Both the position numbers and the translations under genes were made by a program. Positions 24,001-35,821 of a DNA stretch of 64,000 nt are shown here, in pieces. Below the pieces are notes generated by a model. The model was given only the letters and a program-made list of their open reading frames with translations, searched no databases and was not told where the DNA came from. How positions within the stretch are numbered: the first letter of the stretch is position 1; each line of letters begins with the position of its first letter. Origin of the DNA: Nematostella vectensis (taxonomy: Eukaryota > Cnidaria > Anthozoa > Actiniaria > Edwardsiidae); the NCBI RefSeq assembly GCF_932526225.1, contig NC_064036.1, positions 15,493,181 through 15,557,180 of the forward strand, in the 5' to 3' direction.

Positions 24001-27000
24001 AGCCTACTTCTCAAGGAATGGATCCCGTCACGCAAAAAGCTCGTTGCGTAAATTTTAAGACAAAAAGAAGTTTTACTTTCAGCGTCACGTAATTAAGTTA
24101 TAAAACTTTACCAGCTTGCGTCACGCAACTGTATAGCGTTTCTTTTATCAGTGACAGATATCAACACTGCTCATCATGCAGACGATATATCCACAACCCG
24201 CAAAAGCGTCCATTAGGTGGCCAATGAGTACACGCGGCATGTATGAAAAGTTTGAATAAATTCACAGGTTTGTTTGTTTGCTTGTCTGGTTTCTTTTCCT
24301 TTTATAACAATACAAAGTACATTGAACTTTCTCGTCCTCAAGTGAGATTTGAACATTAGATACTCGAAAAGGTTACAGTATATTTTAGCAAGGGTCTGAA
24401 TTGTTAACCAAGAAAAGCAAGCAATAAAAAGCCAGCCGTGAATCGCAGAGACCACCTAATGGCTTTGGATTAAATCAAAACATCAAGAAATCAAGAAATT
24501 GGGTTTGCATAGAAATCAGTTAGAAATACCTTGCTTGTTCGATTCTTTTGCAAAGAAAGTTGGACAAAGTCAAATTGACGTTTGGCAGTATTTTGCACCA
24601 AGCGTTGTAGTATAGCAATCGCTCAGGCTGTTATCCGATAGCAGACAAACGAAATGAATATTCACTTAGCTACCGTGTATGCGAATTGTGTTTATTGGTT
24701 GTCAAGGGTTTATGTTACGAGTGATTAACCTCATTGTATTTTACAGACATCATTTGAGTTGAATACCTTAAAAATCGCCCTTGTAGAGAAATATAGTGAG
24801 CTACTGAGCATGTTTCTTGGTAAGATTTCAAAGTTATCTAACGCATTTATCTGACATATTATCAAGTTTATATATGTTTACTCTATTTAGCATAAAGAAA
24901 TAGACAATTTGTTCACTAAACAAAAGAAAACATTATATATATACAATTCAATTTGTTTGACAATTCCAATTAACTGCATCCCAATGAAGATGCCTAAAAT
25001 TCGTCTATACCTGACAGCGAAAAAAATAAAGCATAGCAACGTCCTTAGGCAAGAACGACCTTGGCTATCTCTACAAAGTGGTATGACAAAGCTGACCGGT
25101 GCTGATATCGTACGAATATTCAAAAGCACTGTGCAGGTAGTCTCGAGTAAAAAGATATCGCCCGCTGTGAAGAAATTAAGGTTACGCCAGCAGACTTTGC
25201 CGAGTTACTTTATTGGATTACGCAAGCTTCAGGCACTTACCTTGGATAGACGGGGGGGGGGGGGGGGGGGGAGGTAGTCATAGGTATCACATGACAAAGA
25301 GGATAGTTTTTGACGATCCTTCAATAAGAAATGACACACATTTTGGTAGTTAAGGGGACCCCATGTGTGCACGCCTGAGACTTACGAACTGTGCTTTATT
25401 TTGGCAAAGTGCATAGGGGCGGATGCAGGGGTGCGGAAGAAGGGGGAGGATAGGGTGCAGCGAACGCACTTGACTCGAGGATATAGTGATAGCTCTCTCA
25501 AAACGCATTGCTTAGTGAGCCAAGCCAAGGCCGCACCTTGACCGCTAAGAGTTGGAACTTAAAATTGTTCACATATTGACTGAGTTTCTTAAAGACCGAA
25601 ATACATTTTTCCAGAGTACGGCAGAAGTCAGGCCCATACCGAGGGGGGAGGGGGGAGTGCAGGGGGTGCGAACGCACCCCCCCCCCCCCCCACACACACA
25701 CACACACAACGGCCAAAAGTCCACAAAACTATAAGGCATAAGCTAGGTCACTCTGGTATGTCATCAATCCATAAGTCCGACTTTTTTTAGCCAAATCCGA
25801 CAATAAACGTCCCGTGGAGATACTGCAAAGGAATAAAAAAACCCTTTTTGATCTATTTCGGGGGTGGTCAGATTTTTATCAGAAAACTCACTCCCTCCCC
25901 TTCCCCCAGAAAATTAGGTCCACTTTTCAGTTTTAGCACCCTCCCAAAAACATCCTGGGTACGGGCCTGGAATGACACGTGTGTTAGAGCCATATAAGGG
26001 CTAACCATAAGTCTAAGTACTATAGGACTAAACCGCATATGATAGATTAGCTTGTCACTAAATTCTAGAGGCCAATATTGTTTAGTTGTGCTTATTTGAT
26101 AACATTTATACTTATTTCTAATTTTATGAGAAATTGTCTCTGGGGGTTGATTTATTTCATCGATTTTATCTTCGTCTCAACCCGGTAAAACGTCCCAACT
26201 ATGACCTGACTACCTCGTGCTTTGAAAAATAAAAAATTTCGTCTACCAACAGCCTAGGATGCATCATCAATTCAAACCTGAATTAGTACATTCCTTATCC
26301 TGCTAATGTACAAATGTACAACACTATACAACTCCAGCTACAATTATTACAGAGCAAATTCGACAATGCTTACGGAGAATAAGTTTCCGAAGGAAAATTT
26401 CTTAATACAAATCATCACCGGGCTTGCAGTCTCTTCAGCTATAAGAGCGCTGCCGATTACACGATCAAATACACCAACACCTGATCTCCTTTTAGTTTGA
26501 CGGGACCAAAGGCTATTCATGATAGAGATACAAAAGCAAAAGTAAAAAAACTAACCTTATTAACACCGTAGCGACCCCAGTAAAAATTCTTCCCAGTTCC
26601 GGTGAAGAAGCTGTGCTGAATAAATTTTTTTGCCGGTGTTTGAATTTAAATCGATTTTCAATTTTAATGATATGCGACAGCGTCTGAAACGGAACGACAA
26701 TAGTGGTGTCTGTTGATTGGTTGATTCTATTACCGCCGGGTCAAGGGTATAAATGAATAATTATTGTTTTGCAACAGTTCTATCGCTGGTGCAATTCCTG
26801 GTGTATTTTTCCCTTAAAAGCTGGAACTTACATTTTTTTTTAATGAATTGACTGAGTTTCTAGGATACCTTAGCGGAAATTAACGCTCAAATTCAACGCC
26901 CAGTACTAAAAATTATTGACCCGAATTTATATAATTAATAATAAGTTAAAAATGAACTGGTATGTTAGTGGTAAAGTTAGAAATGGTATACCATAAAAAA

Positions 27001-27352
27001 GGTATACTAGAGTAAAGTTTAGTTTAGTTTAATCATTTCCGAAAAGAGAAACATAAATAGAGAAAAAGAAATATTTACGGGAATCTTTTCCTTTGATTTT
27101 CTTCGATGTGTGGGTTATAAATTACAAAGGATGATGGATAGAAATCATACAATTTTAAAACTTTTTTGAGGAAATGGCAACACTTATCCCATGCTTGATA
27201 AAGTCAGAAGAGGATTCGCTATTAATTAAACTATAATATGACTATACAAATATGTGAAGCCATTTATTAATTTAATGATTCTTTTGGCAAACCAATTACC
27301 AAAAGATCAACCCTATCTGCCCTTCCTATACATCAATAACATAAGCAAGCTG
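20489..27352. other. Gene-poor interval between phosphagen kinase and MRPL47
   Basis: I see no coding exon I can defend. A clean minus-strand donor-like sequence (TCGA|GTAAGTAA) at about 23600 could end a 5' untranslated exon of the phosphagen kinase. Reading it in frame with the next exon meets a stop, so it would not add protein. Other contents are a palindromic AAT/ATT microsatellite (20991-21102), G runs (20832, 25252-25270), C runs (23222, 25676-25690) and low-complexity AT-rich DNA. Confidence 0.5.
20991..21102. repeat. (AAT)n to (ATT)n palindromic microsatellite
   Basis: About 85 bp of AAT repeats switch without a spacer into about 27 bp of ATT repeats, so the junction can fold into a perfect hairpin. 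Confidence 0.97.
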
Positions 27353-30300
27353 TCATGCTGGTTTGAGTATTGTCTGCTCTGGATCTGATGTGTTTCCAGA
27401 TAACTCCTGTTGGTTTTCCTCCATCTTTGTCATGTTTAGTGTAGCAGCCTGTACTGGAGAAGTCTCTTTAATTGGTGTCTCTTTTAGATCCTTGCTGGTA
27501 CTTTCCAGGGCAGGGTCTTGAACATCAAAGGGCCATTGTTGTTGGGATAATTCTTGTATTGCCCTCTCCTTTACCATACAATGGAAGGTTATTGGTTAGT
27601 CATTTCCATGAGTTTATAGCATGTTACAGATTGTAAGCCAAAAGGTTGGGATGGGTACACGAGAATGCCTCTAATGTTGTGTTATTTTATCACACACATA
27701 AACAATTAATTGATCAGTTTGTTAGTACTCACCCTCTCTCCAAGAACAAGCTTGACCATAGCCATCGACTTCTTCACCTGAAGAGGAACAAAACAATATT
27801 CAAGTAAAAGTCTATCCCTAGATGCAAAGCTTACAACACTTAAGTGTGCTATTGGATCCATTAATTTCAATCATAATTTTGTAGCTAAAAAAAAAAAATG
27901 TCCTGGGGCTGTGGTATGTTTCATCAGTTAACTTGTATATGTGGGGTTCATACCTTGTGGTATCTCTCAGGTGAAGGCATTGGGACACCTTGTCGCTTAG
28001 CCTCATGCATAAGTGTGTCCAGCATATTACGCTCCTTCAAAAGCACATACCTAAGATAACAAACAATTGTTTTGCTTTTTTTAATGTGGGCACAAATATA
28101 GAGCTGGTCACTTGTTTAAATCAAGAGTGCTTTAAACCAATCATTTGGGAATTTCAGATTTGGGCCATGTATGACAGGAGCAAAAAATGGCAAAGTTCAA
28201 GGTTGTGTTAGCTTATATTTGCTTTATTTTTTGCATAGATGTTCCTTGTGTAATATAAAACAAAATAATCTTTAGTATTTTTGGTAGATAATCCATTCTT
28301 GAGATATTGCAAATTGCAAGACTCTTGATTTGTCTGAAATTGCCCAATTTGGGCAAAATTTGCTACTTTTTTCATGATCTATGGCACATTTGCTCAATCA
28401 TATCTCAGGAACGGATAATCTTTAAAAAAATACTAAAGCTTATTTTGTTTTATATTATGCAAGGAACCTCTAGGCAAAATATACACAAAATATAAGCTAA
28501 CACAGCCTTACAATTTTAGTTTTGCCATTTTTTGCTCCTGTCGCTATGTATAGAAAGAGTTGCAAGTCACCCATAACAATACTGATGAAAAAAAGATTAA
28601 AGGAATGACAAGTAGAAAAAATAAAATTTTATGCCCACAAAAGTTCAACATTAATAGATCATACCTTCATTTTTTTGAGGAGAGGGGGTAAAATTTAATT
28701 GAAAAAGGGTGCTTCTTTCGTTTTTTAGATCATTTAGATCAGGGATTTGAGTGAGTCATGCAAGTATGTACTGCATACAAAACATCCATTGTACAGCAAT
28801 GCATCTGGGACGATTGAGATAAAAAGAAAGGCATCATAAAAGACAAAAAAAGAATCTACTGATTACTGATACACAAACTCTTGTAAAAGTTGAGGCCTTG
28901 CGCACGGTGTTGCGCAAGCCTGGCTCAACAAGAAATTTCTCGACATTTTGTTTTAGATTTACTGCTATTTCTTAAGTATTGCGTTATACGTATCCGGAAT
29001 TTCGGATATAAAAGTTTGATTATCGTAGTTTTTAAAAATAGTCATACTATTTTTCTAATCTAATAGAAAACCTCGATATTTTGTTGTCGAAGTATGGACG
29101 TTATGTAGTTATCAACAACTGCTGCGTAACATTTGAACGCTGCAAATGTGTTTTGCCTAGTTTTGCCCTATCGCGCAATTTTTTTGCCCTAGCTTGTTTT
29201 TGCCTTTTTTGCCTTCTTTTGCCCTATCGCGCATGTTTTTGCCCTATCTCGCACTTTTTTGCCTTTTTTGCCCTATCGCACACTTTTTTGCCTTTTTTTG
29301 CCCTATCGCGCGCCTCTCTAGAATCCTGCTATAAAAAAAAAATCAAAATTTAATCCAGCTTCGGAAAATTCTGATTATCCGAGCTCTATCATTGAACAAG
29401 TTAGGCTTCTAAAATTATTTTAGTTATAGAATGTATATTTCTCCATGCTTCAAAGTTTGCAATATTCAAACTCGAACGGGGCGAATTCTTTTCTTGCATA
29501 AGAAGATGAGAAGCAATAACTGAAAGTAGACAAATACCCGAGGAGTTTAATTATATCAACAGACTGCCAGCAGCCATTCCTTTCTTCTGAAATTACGTCT
29601 AGAAAAGTATATATATTATTTGCACTAGATTTCGATAATATTCGGGATAAAAAGCACAATAAAAATGCAGGAAGAGCGCGATGGCAAAATAAGGCAAAAA
29701 GGGCAAAAAAAGGCAAAAAAGGCGCAATGGGCAAAAAGGGCGCAATGGGCAAAAAGCAAAAGGGCAAAAAAAGGGGCGATGAAGGCAAAAAGGGCAAAAA
29801 TGAGGCAAAAAAAGGCGCGACGTAATTCGACGTTTTGTGTTTTCTAATGTCGAAAAAAATTTTAACGCTGCTTATCGCTCCCGTCTGTTCACATTTCTTT
29901 TCCTCTTTCTATAAAAAGGACAGCATCTAAAAGAGAATTTCAAGTGCATTCCATTTATGACATTGATCAAACTACAAAAGAAAAAGTTTCTTTTCAATTA
30001 GCAAAAAGATGGAGCAATGTTCATAAAAAATGGGCTTTAAAACGGCCTGTTTTTATGGCACTGTTTTTATTTTGATATATTTTTTAATGTTTTTGAAATT
30101 TTTACTATCTCAAACTTTTTATTCGAGATGCACATTAGACAAAGGTTACCCAAATAAAATAAAAAGTGTGTAGCTTTTTCGAGATCAAAGTTATAATCAT
30201 AAACCTAGCGTTATAATTTTTGTTACGCTCTGATGCGCAACACCGTGCGCAAGGCCTTGATCAATGTATTTACTGAGGGAGACGACAGAAAATATCTAGC

Positions 30301-31050
30301 AAATTCAATAGTCTACCTTTCATTTCACTATATTTAATAATTTGATAAAATTTCCACATCTAATCATTAGAAAAAACTCTATTTTGTTCATCACTGACTT
30401 TTCTTTGTTGACTTACCACAATTTATGCAAGTCTTCATTACTTTTAATCCGCAACTCTCCAGCCCTCCATCTTCTACCTACAATATTATTATGACATAAT
30501 AGTGAAAGCTTGGTGAAAGGTGTGACAATAATCACCACTCCCCCCCCCCTTGCAGCTCTCCATCTTCTACCTATAATATTATTATGACATAATAATGCGA
30601 CAATAACCACCACCCCTCCTTGCAGCCCTACCCCCCCTTGCAGCCCTCCATATTCTAAGATATCATGATAAACTGTGTGTAAGCTAGAAAAACATGGTTC
30701 TTCTCCATCAACAAGAAGAAGGCACAGTTAACAGTTAACTTTAAAATGATTGAATAAATACTTCCTCTCAAAATACATGGCCGCACGTGAAAATAATCGT
30801 ATTTAGCTTATTTACAGGAAAAGAATTTACAATGCTAGACTGCAAATATATATCAGATATCAATTGCAAATATATATCACACAGGACATTATTTACCTGT
30901 TTTTACTTTTTCTGGCGCGAGTTCGCCCCTGTCAAGCACTCCCGGAGGAAAGAATTCCTCGAGACCTCTAACACAAGAGCTGGTCTGCACGCACCGCGAG
31001 ACGCTTGGGACGAGCCTAAGGCAACAGAACACATGTAAAATACACAACAT
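27353..31050 (-). CDS. MRPL47: Mitochondrial ribosomal protein L47 (uL29m)
   Basis: Five exons on the minus strand: 31050-30897, 30477-30417, 28050-27954, 27777-27733 and 27568-27353 (stop). Phases agree and the product is 190 aa. It is a large-subunit mitoribosome protein, homologous at its core to bacterial uL29. The recognisable chain is GLEEFFPPG and EKVKTG (exon 1), WRAGELRIKSNEDLHKLW (exon 2), YVLLKERNMLDTLMHEAKRQ and MPSPERYHK (exon 3) and VKKSMAMVKLVLGER (exon 4), a close match to animal MRPL47. The first 30 residues are rich in Arg, Ser, Cys and Val without acids, as expected for a mitochondrial targeting peptide. An in-frame TAG stands directly before the ATG. The C-terminal tail (exon 5) is low-complexity, Gln/Glu/Thr-rich and shorter than in vertebrates. 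Intron 2 contains two transposon-like elements. Confidence 0.92.
28173..28542. mobile_element. 370-bp foldback element
   Basis: Long imperfect inverted repeat with arms of about 140-150 bp. The left arm begins GACAGGAGCAAAAAATGGCA and the complement of the right arm begins with the same bases. Further matching blocks include TGTGTTAGCTTATATTT and AATATAAAACAAAATAA. ATGTAT occurs just outside both ends but is offset by 3 bp on the right, so the target duplication is uncertain. No coding capacity. It lies in MRPL47 intron 2. Confidence 0.8.
28894..30256. mobile_element. 1.36-kb DNA transposon, 23-bp perfect TIR, 4-bp TSD
   Basis: The terminal inverted repeats are identical over 23 bp, beginning GGCCTTGCGCACGGTGTTGC. 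They are flanked by the direct repeat TTGA (28890-28893 and 30257-30260). Inside are two arms of opposite orientation (about 29155-29315 and 29680-29822) made of repeated TTTTTGCCCTATCGCGC-type words. No transposase-like reading frame is seen, so it is non-autonomous. Superfamily not assigned. It is in MRPL47 intron 2. Confidence 0.85.
29155..29822. repeat. Opposed arrays of TTTTTGCC / GGCAAAAA words
   Basis: The left arm (29155-29315) repeats TTTTTGCCCTATCGCGCA with variants. The right arm (29680-29822) repeats the reverse complement (GCGCGATGGCAAAA, AGGGCAAAAAAAGGC). Together they form a large imperfect palindrome within the transposon at 28894-30256. Confidence 0.85.
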
Positions 31051-31971
31051 CTATAGAAAGTGATGACGTGCAATTGAATTTGCTACATTCTAAGTGATCT
31101 TACCGTCTGAGAGATGCAGAATTTAGTAAATATTTTGTAATACCCAATCTGGTCAAGTGGGCCGCCATTTTGAATCATGTAGATTTTATTAGAGATACCG
31201 CTGTACGGGGTAATCGTGAGTAACAACGGGGGAGGAGAGGGGAGGGAAGGGAAGAGTTCATTGTAGTTTTCAGGTAGCCTCTCCTCCGCAGGCGTCTCGA
31301 GTGGAAAAAGGCTTTTTTTATTCCTGGGTCCCCTGGTTCCGGTTCAACTCGCCACAGGAGCCCACCATTCATAAAAAAAATCATGTACGAGTACCTTGGT
31401 TTGAGTAATCGTCAGTATATAGAAGCCAAGAAGCCCCTTCCGGGCAGCCTTTTTGTCGGCCTGGTAGTATTGTTAAATCCATTGTCTCTGAGCGTTACAC
31501 CAATAAGCACTTAGCTCCTAATTATGCAAAGGCATTTAAACCAATAAGACAAAGCGAAATTTTACAGGGATTAAAAGTCATATCTTATTAGTTTGTTTGG
31601 CAAAAGCACAACCTAAATCGAGTCGCGAGCTCGCTAAAGGACATTTTTTGAAATTGTGAAACTTAACTTACAAATATGTTTCTGAATCAGCGGAGATGTC
31701 CACTGTGAGATAGGAGGCACTTCTTAGCACTTCGGTGACGATGGTAAATTGATTAAGGCAGCCAAGGCAATATCACTAAAAAGAAAAGGACCAAACGTCA
31801 CCTTCCGACCGGAACCATGGCGAACCAAATCAATTCACGAATTATCAACTTTTTCTTCACACCGTGGCGCTTAATTCTCTAAACGACCCTGAAATGTCAT
31901 CTATGTTGTTTACCTTACGGTGATTTTGTTTGTTTTGGACTTAGGTTCTTCTGAGTAGAATTGTTTACCAA
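31051..31971. other. Divergent promoter region: MRPL47 (-) and single-exon gene (+)
   Basis: About 920 bp separates the two start codons, which face away from each other. A shared bidirectional promoter is possible. I see no recognisable TATA box or clear motif. A GA-rich run is at about 31225-31255. Confidence 0.5.
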
Positions 31972-32835
31972 ATGGCATTAGGTCAGGGAGATTTGGAAGT
32001 CGGCTGTATTGTGAATAGCTCCGTGGTTATGGATGGATTGAAGCCAAATCCCGGCAAAAAGGTCCGCTTTGACTTGAACCATGAAGTTTTTTTTATTCCA
32101 ACAAAATGGGACAGGTTGAGTAGCCAAACAAGTGTCATCAAAGAAAAAGTCATCGGCGAAGTTGCCATCAGAACTAGAACGAGAGTGGAGGACGAAAGAA
32201 GAGCGAAGAACAAACAAAACAAGAGTAAGAAAGCACGAAAGTCTACGAGAAGTCGACGGATTGATGTAAGTACCGCAGCTACAGTAACTCGCGCTGATAG
32301 GAACAAAGGGACGCTTAGCTCTAGGGGAAGTACGGCGAAGGAATCGAACGGAGGCTCAAAGGTGACACAGAGAACAGATAAATCAACTTCTGTTGGGAAC
32401 CAATCCAAACTGCCTCAAAGAGAACGGGGAGATATTGACAAAGTAGATATTGTACTCCCAAAAATTGGCTACTCGACAGAAATCAAGAGAGCCATTGAAA
32501 AGGTTCTTGTCCGAAATAGAACTTTTACCCAAGACATAGATAATAACAAAGACCCTGTGAAAACAATACCAAACAAAGAAGATAATGCATCATTGTCGAG
32601 AACAAGAAGTGTATATGATAATGATAGTTTATCGAGTGATAAGAAAGACCCTCTGAGACCAATGATTTCGTATAGAAGTGTACCTCGTCCTGACGGCGAG
32701 GTTCGGTTTAGTGAGCTCTCTCGGAATCTAGACGGATGGACACCATTCTCCGCATGGCGGGAAAGTGCCGAGGGAGAGAGTACGGACGGAAAGCGGGGTG
32801 CCGGACCTCTAATACCACACAGTATACTATATTAG
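31972..32835 (+). CDS. Single-exon gene, basic protein with PP1-docking-like KVRF motif
   Basis: An uninterrupted 287-aa reading frame from ATG at 31972 (CCAAATGG) to TAG. I do not recognise the family as a whole. Residues about 28-40 read GKKVRFDLNHEVFFIP, which fits the RVxF-then-two-hydrophobics pattern used by regulatory subunits to bind protein phosphatase 1 (PPP1R15/GADD34 has KVRF in the same spacing). A second VRF occurs near the C-terminus (GEVRFSELSR). The middle is basic and low-complexity (KNKQNKSKKARKSTRSRR), probably disordered. No signal peptide or membrane segment. It shares two patterns with the convergent gene at 35822-37114 (see findings). An intron-free gene is unusual here, where its neighbours have 2-22 exons. 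PP1 binding is an inference. Confidence 0.75.
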   Translation: MALGQGDLEVGCIVNSSVVMDGLKPNPGKKVRFDLNHEVFFIPTKWDRLSSQTSVIKEKVIGEVAIRTRTRVEDERRAKNKQNKSKKARKSTRSRRIDVSTAATVTRADRNKGTLSSRGSTAKESNGGSKVTQRTDKSTSVGNQSKLPQRERGDIDKVDIVLPKIGYSTEIKRAIEKVLVRNRTFTQDIDNNKDPVKTIPNKEDNASLSRTRSVYDNDSLSSDKKDPLRPMISYRSVPRPDGEVRFSELSRNLDGWTPFSAWRESAEGESTDGKRGAGPLIPHSILY

Positions 32836-33029
32836 CAACAGTTATACACACGTCATCTACACTCTTTTTTTATAAGAACGTCTAATTTTCAGTTGAGGCT
32901 TCAGGCCGTTCTTATTTTATTAGCATTTTAAGGCTGAAGATGTTCTTGAATTTCATTATATAAAAATATGATATTGTATCAAGTATTAGAAAAAGGTCTA
33001 CACAAATGATCATAAACAATTATATTTAA

Positions 33030-33469
33030 GACCAGCGGTCTGAGTTCGTCGAGGTTTCTCGGAAAAATGGAGTTTGAAAGTTTGAAGCAATTTGGATAAA
33101 TATTTTTGGCGATAGAAGCCGAAAAGTAATTTTTCGTCTCCCGCACCCGGATTTGAGACAATTTCGTGGTTGTTAGAAAAAGACTAAAAACCGGTTCGCA
33201 ACGCGTGATAAAACAACTGCAGCTTATATAAACCTAAAGAATAGATAAAAAGGAACTCCCAGGCTAAAATAAAAGCTGTTCTGTCAGCACCTTATTATTT
33301 TACGCGATTTTATTTTATTTTATGTTTTTAGATGACTTTAAAAAGCCTTGAAATAATCGTGTAATATCAGGATACTGAGGTCACCCATACCTATTACCAG
33401 TTCATTTTTGAGCTAGGGCGCCCAAACTTCATTTTTCCGAGAAATCTCGACGAACTCAGACCGCTGGTC
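33030..33469. mobile_element. 440-bp MITE flanked by TTAA
   Basis: Terminal inverted repeats of about 45 bp begin GACCAGCGGTCTGAGTTCGT at the left; the complement of the right end is the same with a few mismatches. TTAA stands at both outer borders (33026-33029 and 33470-33473), the target typical of piggyBac-type elements. No coding capacity. Confidence 0.8.
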
Positions 33470-33482
33470 TTAAGGTTGTTAA

Positions 33483-33728
33483 AGCCGCATTGTCACCAGT
33501 TTACTTCCGGAGGTCCGACGGAAACCTCAACCGTCAAAAGACAAAAGAATCTATTAAAATCCGAGATATTTAACAGGCCATCCGCTCTAAATTATCAATC
33601 ACGTCCTCAAAGAAACTTCCAGTAGACACACTGCTTTTAATATTTTGAAATGTTTTTCGCATTTTCCGTTAAAAATCATCGGAGATTGTTAAGTAATCGA
33701 CCGGAAGTAAACTGGTGACAATGCGGCT
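33483..33728. mobile_element. 246-bp MITE flanked by TTAA
   Basis: Perfect inverted ends of about 28 bp (AGCCGCATTGTCACCAGTTT and onward) flanked by TTAA (33479-33482 and 33729-33732). It shares an internal block (CACGTCCTCAAAGAAACTTC and following, about 33600-33640) with the element in an eIF4E intron at 56781-56905. It begins only 5 bp after the TTAA closing the neighbouring MITE. Confidence 0.85.
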
Positions 33729-34097
33729 TTAATTATGAACACAACATGATTCGCCATTTTAGAACGCATCGCGCTTAACAAAACATAATTTTACTGCTAT
33801 CTGACATGTTCTGACATGCCTCGACATGTTCTTATTATATTCTTAAAATTTATTGGAATCTGAGACTAGACGTTCTTATATAAAACGTTTCTTTGAGTGT
33901 ATTTGAAATAGAGTTGCACTCACGAATCCATGTGCTAAACCCGCAGTGGTCAATGGGGAACGTATAAATGGCAAAACATCAAATATAAAAGAATGAAAAT
34001 AATGTTGCACGTTCGTTGAGACGAGATTTTCAAGCGCTTAAAATGCATAAAATAATCTACGAGCAAAAAACTGCAGGTTTACTGCATGCAAGTGGAA

Positions 34098-35400
34098 GGG
34101 ATTGCTATCTACCATCACCTCCCCGCTATCCGCCATCACCTCTCCGCTATCCGCCTATACCTCCCCGCTATCCGCCATCACTTATCCGCTATCCGACTTT
34201 ACCTCCCCGCTATCCGCCATCACCTCCCCGCTATCCGCCATCACCTCCCCGCTATCCGCCATCACTTCACCGCTATCCGCAATCACCTCTCCGCTATCCG
34301 CCATCACCTATCCGCTATCCGCCTTTACCTTCCCGCTATCCGCCATCACCTCCCCGCTATCCGTCATCACTTCACCGCTATCCGCCATTACATCCCCGCT
34401 ATCTGCATCACCTGCCCGCTATCCACCATCACCTTCCCGCTATCCGCCTTCACCTTCCCGCTATCCGCCATCACCTCCCCTCTATCTGCATCACCTGCCC
34501 GATATCCGCCATCATCTCCCCTTTATCCGTCATCACATCCCCGCTATCCGCCATCACATCTCCGCTATCCGCCATCACCTCTCCGCTATCTGCCATCACC
34601 TCTCCGCTATCCGTCATCACATCCCCGCTATCTGCATCACCTGCCCGCTATCCGCCATCACCTCCCCTTTATCCGTCATCCTATCCCCGCTATCCGCCAT
34701 CACATCTCCGCTATCCGCCATCACCTCTCCGCTATCTGCCATCACCTCTCCGCTATCTGCCATCACCTCCCCGCTATCCGCCATCACCTCTCCGCTATCC
34801 GCCATCACCTATCCGCTCCGACTTTACCTCCCCGCTATACGCCATCACCTCCCCGCTATCCGCCATCACCTCCCCGCTATCCGCCATCACTTCACCGCTA
34901 TCCGCCATCACCTCTCCGCTATCTGCCATCGCCTATTCGCTATCAGCCTTCACCTTTCCGCTATCCGTTATCACATCCCCGCTAACCGCCATCACATCTC
35001 CGCTATCCGCCATCTTCTCTCCGCTATCCGCCATCACTTCACCGCTATCCGCCATCACCTCTCCGCTATCTGCCATCACCTATTCGCTATCCGCCTTTAC
35101 CTCCCCGCTATCCGTCATCACATCCCCTTTATCCGTCATCACATCCCCGCTATCCGCCATCACCTCCCCGCTATCCGCCATCACTTCACCGCTATCCGCC
35201 ATCACCTCTCCGCTATCTGCTCTCACCTATCCGCTATCCGCCTTCGCCTTCCCGCTATCCGCCATCACCTCCCCGCTATCCGTCATCACATCCCCGCTAT
35301 CTGCCATCACCTATTCGCTATCCGTCATCACATCCCCGCTATCCGCCATCACCTCCCCGCTATCCGCCATCACTTCACCGCTATCCGCCATCACCTTTCA
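34098..35400 (+). repeat. 21-bp minisatellite, about 60 copies
   Basis: The unit is CCGCTATCCGCCATCACCTC plus one base, with many point variants (TTCACCG, ACATCCC, TATTCGC). Since 21 is a multiple of three, three top-strand frames stay open for 300-460 codons with 7-residue periods (for example ITSPLSA, RYPPSPP and HHLPAIR). I see no start context, splice evidence or codon bias favouring any frame, so I treat it as non-coding. It lies between the two convergent single-exon genes. Confidence 0.93.
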
Positions 35401-35821
35401 ATGATCCATCATTAGTTCGCGCGTTAACATCCTCACCTCTTTCTCTCTATTAAGGTATTACACATCCAATATCACATTCAAGCAGTATACGAGGGTTATG
35501 CAGAGTGGTAACATTTATTTTCTATATTCCATTAAAATATTTACACTGCAATGTATTTTAAATCTTCATTTTTGAAATTATATGTCATTTTGATGCTCAT
35601 TTTATAAAAAATAATTATTAAATTCTTGTTAACGTAAGTGAATTTACAATGACAAAAATACAGCTGTTTATCTTGCTATACTACTCAGTCGAGTTACCCA
35701 ATTTTTCAATTTTTTTTATAAAGGTGAGTGTTTAGATTATCAACAAACGGATTGTTCTGCTACGAAGATTCTCCGAACGTGTTCGTGCTGTTCATCTCGG
35801 CCAAAGTCATCCTGCTCACTT
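35401..35821. other. Short interval after the 21-bp minisatellite
   Basis: AT-rich sequence with no feature I can support; it probably contains the 3' UTR of the minus-strand gene at 35822-37114. Confidence 0.5.

Larger units (their letters stand above)
32836..34097. other. Interval with two adjacent TTAA-flanked MITEs
   Basis: No gene is seen. It holds the inverted-repeat elements at 33030-33469 and 33483-33728 described separately; the rest is AT-rich sequence including the 3' UTR of the single-exon gene. Confidence 0.6.

Noticed and set aside
24909..25277. 122-codon frame as a gene
   Set aside because: AT-rich, no homology I recognise, ends in a G run; likely chance.
28990..29353. Frame with repeated LPFFAL / FFALSR words as a small membrane protein
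   Set aside because: It is a translation of the TTTTTGCC repeat arm inside a transposon.
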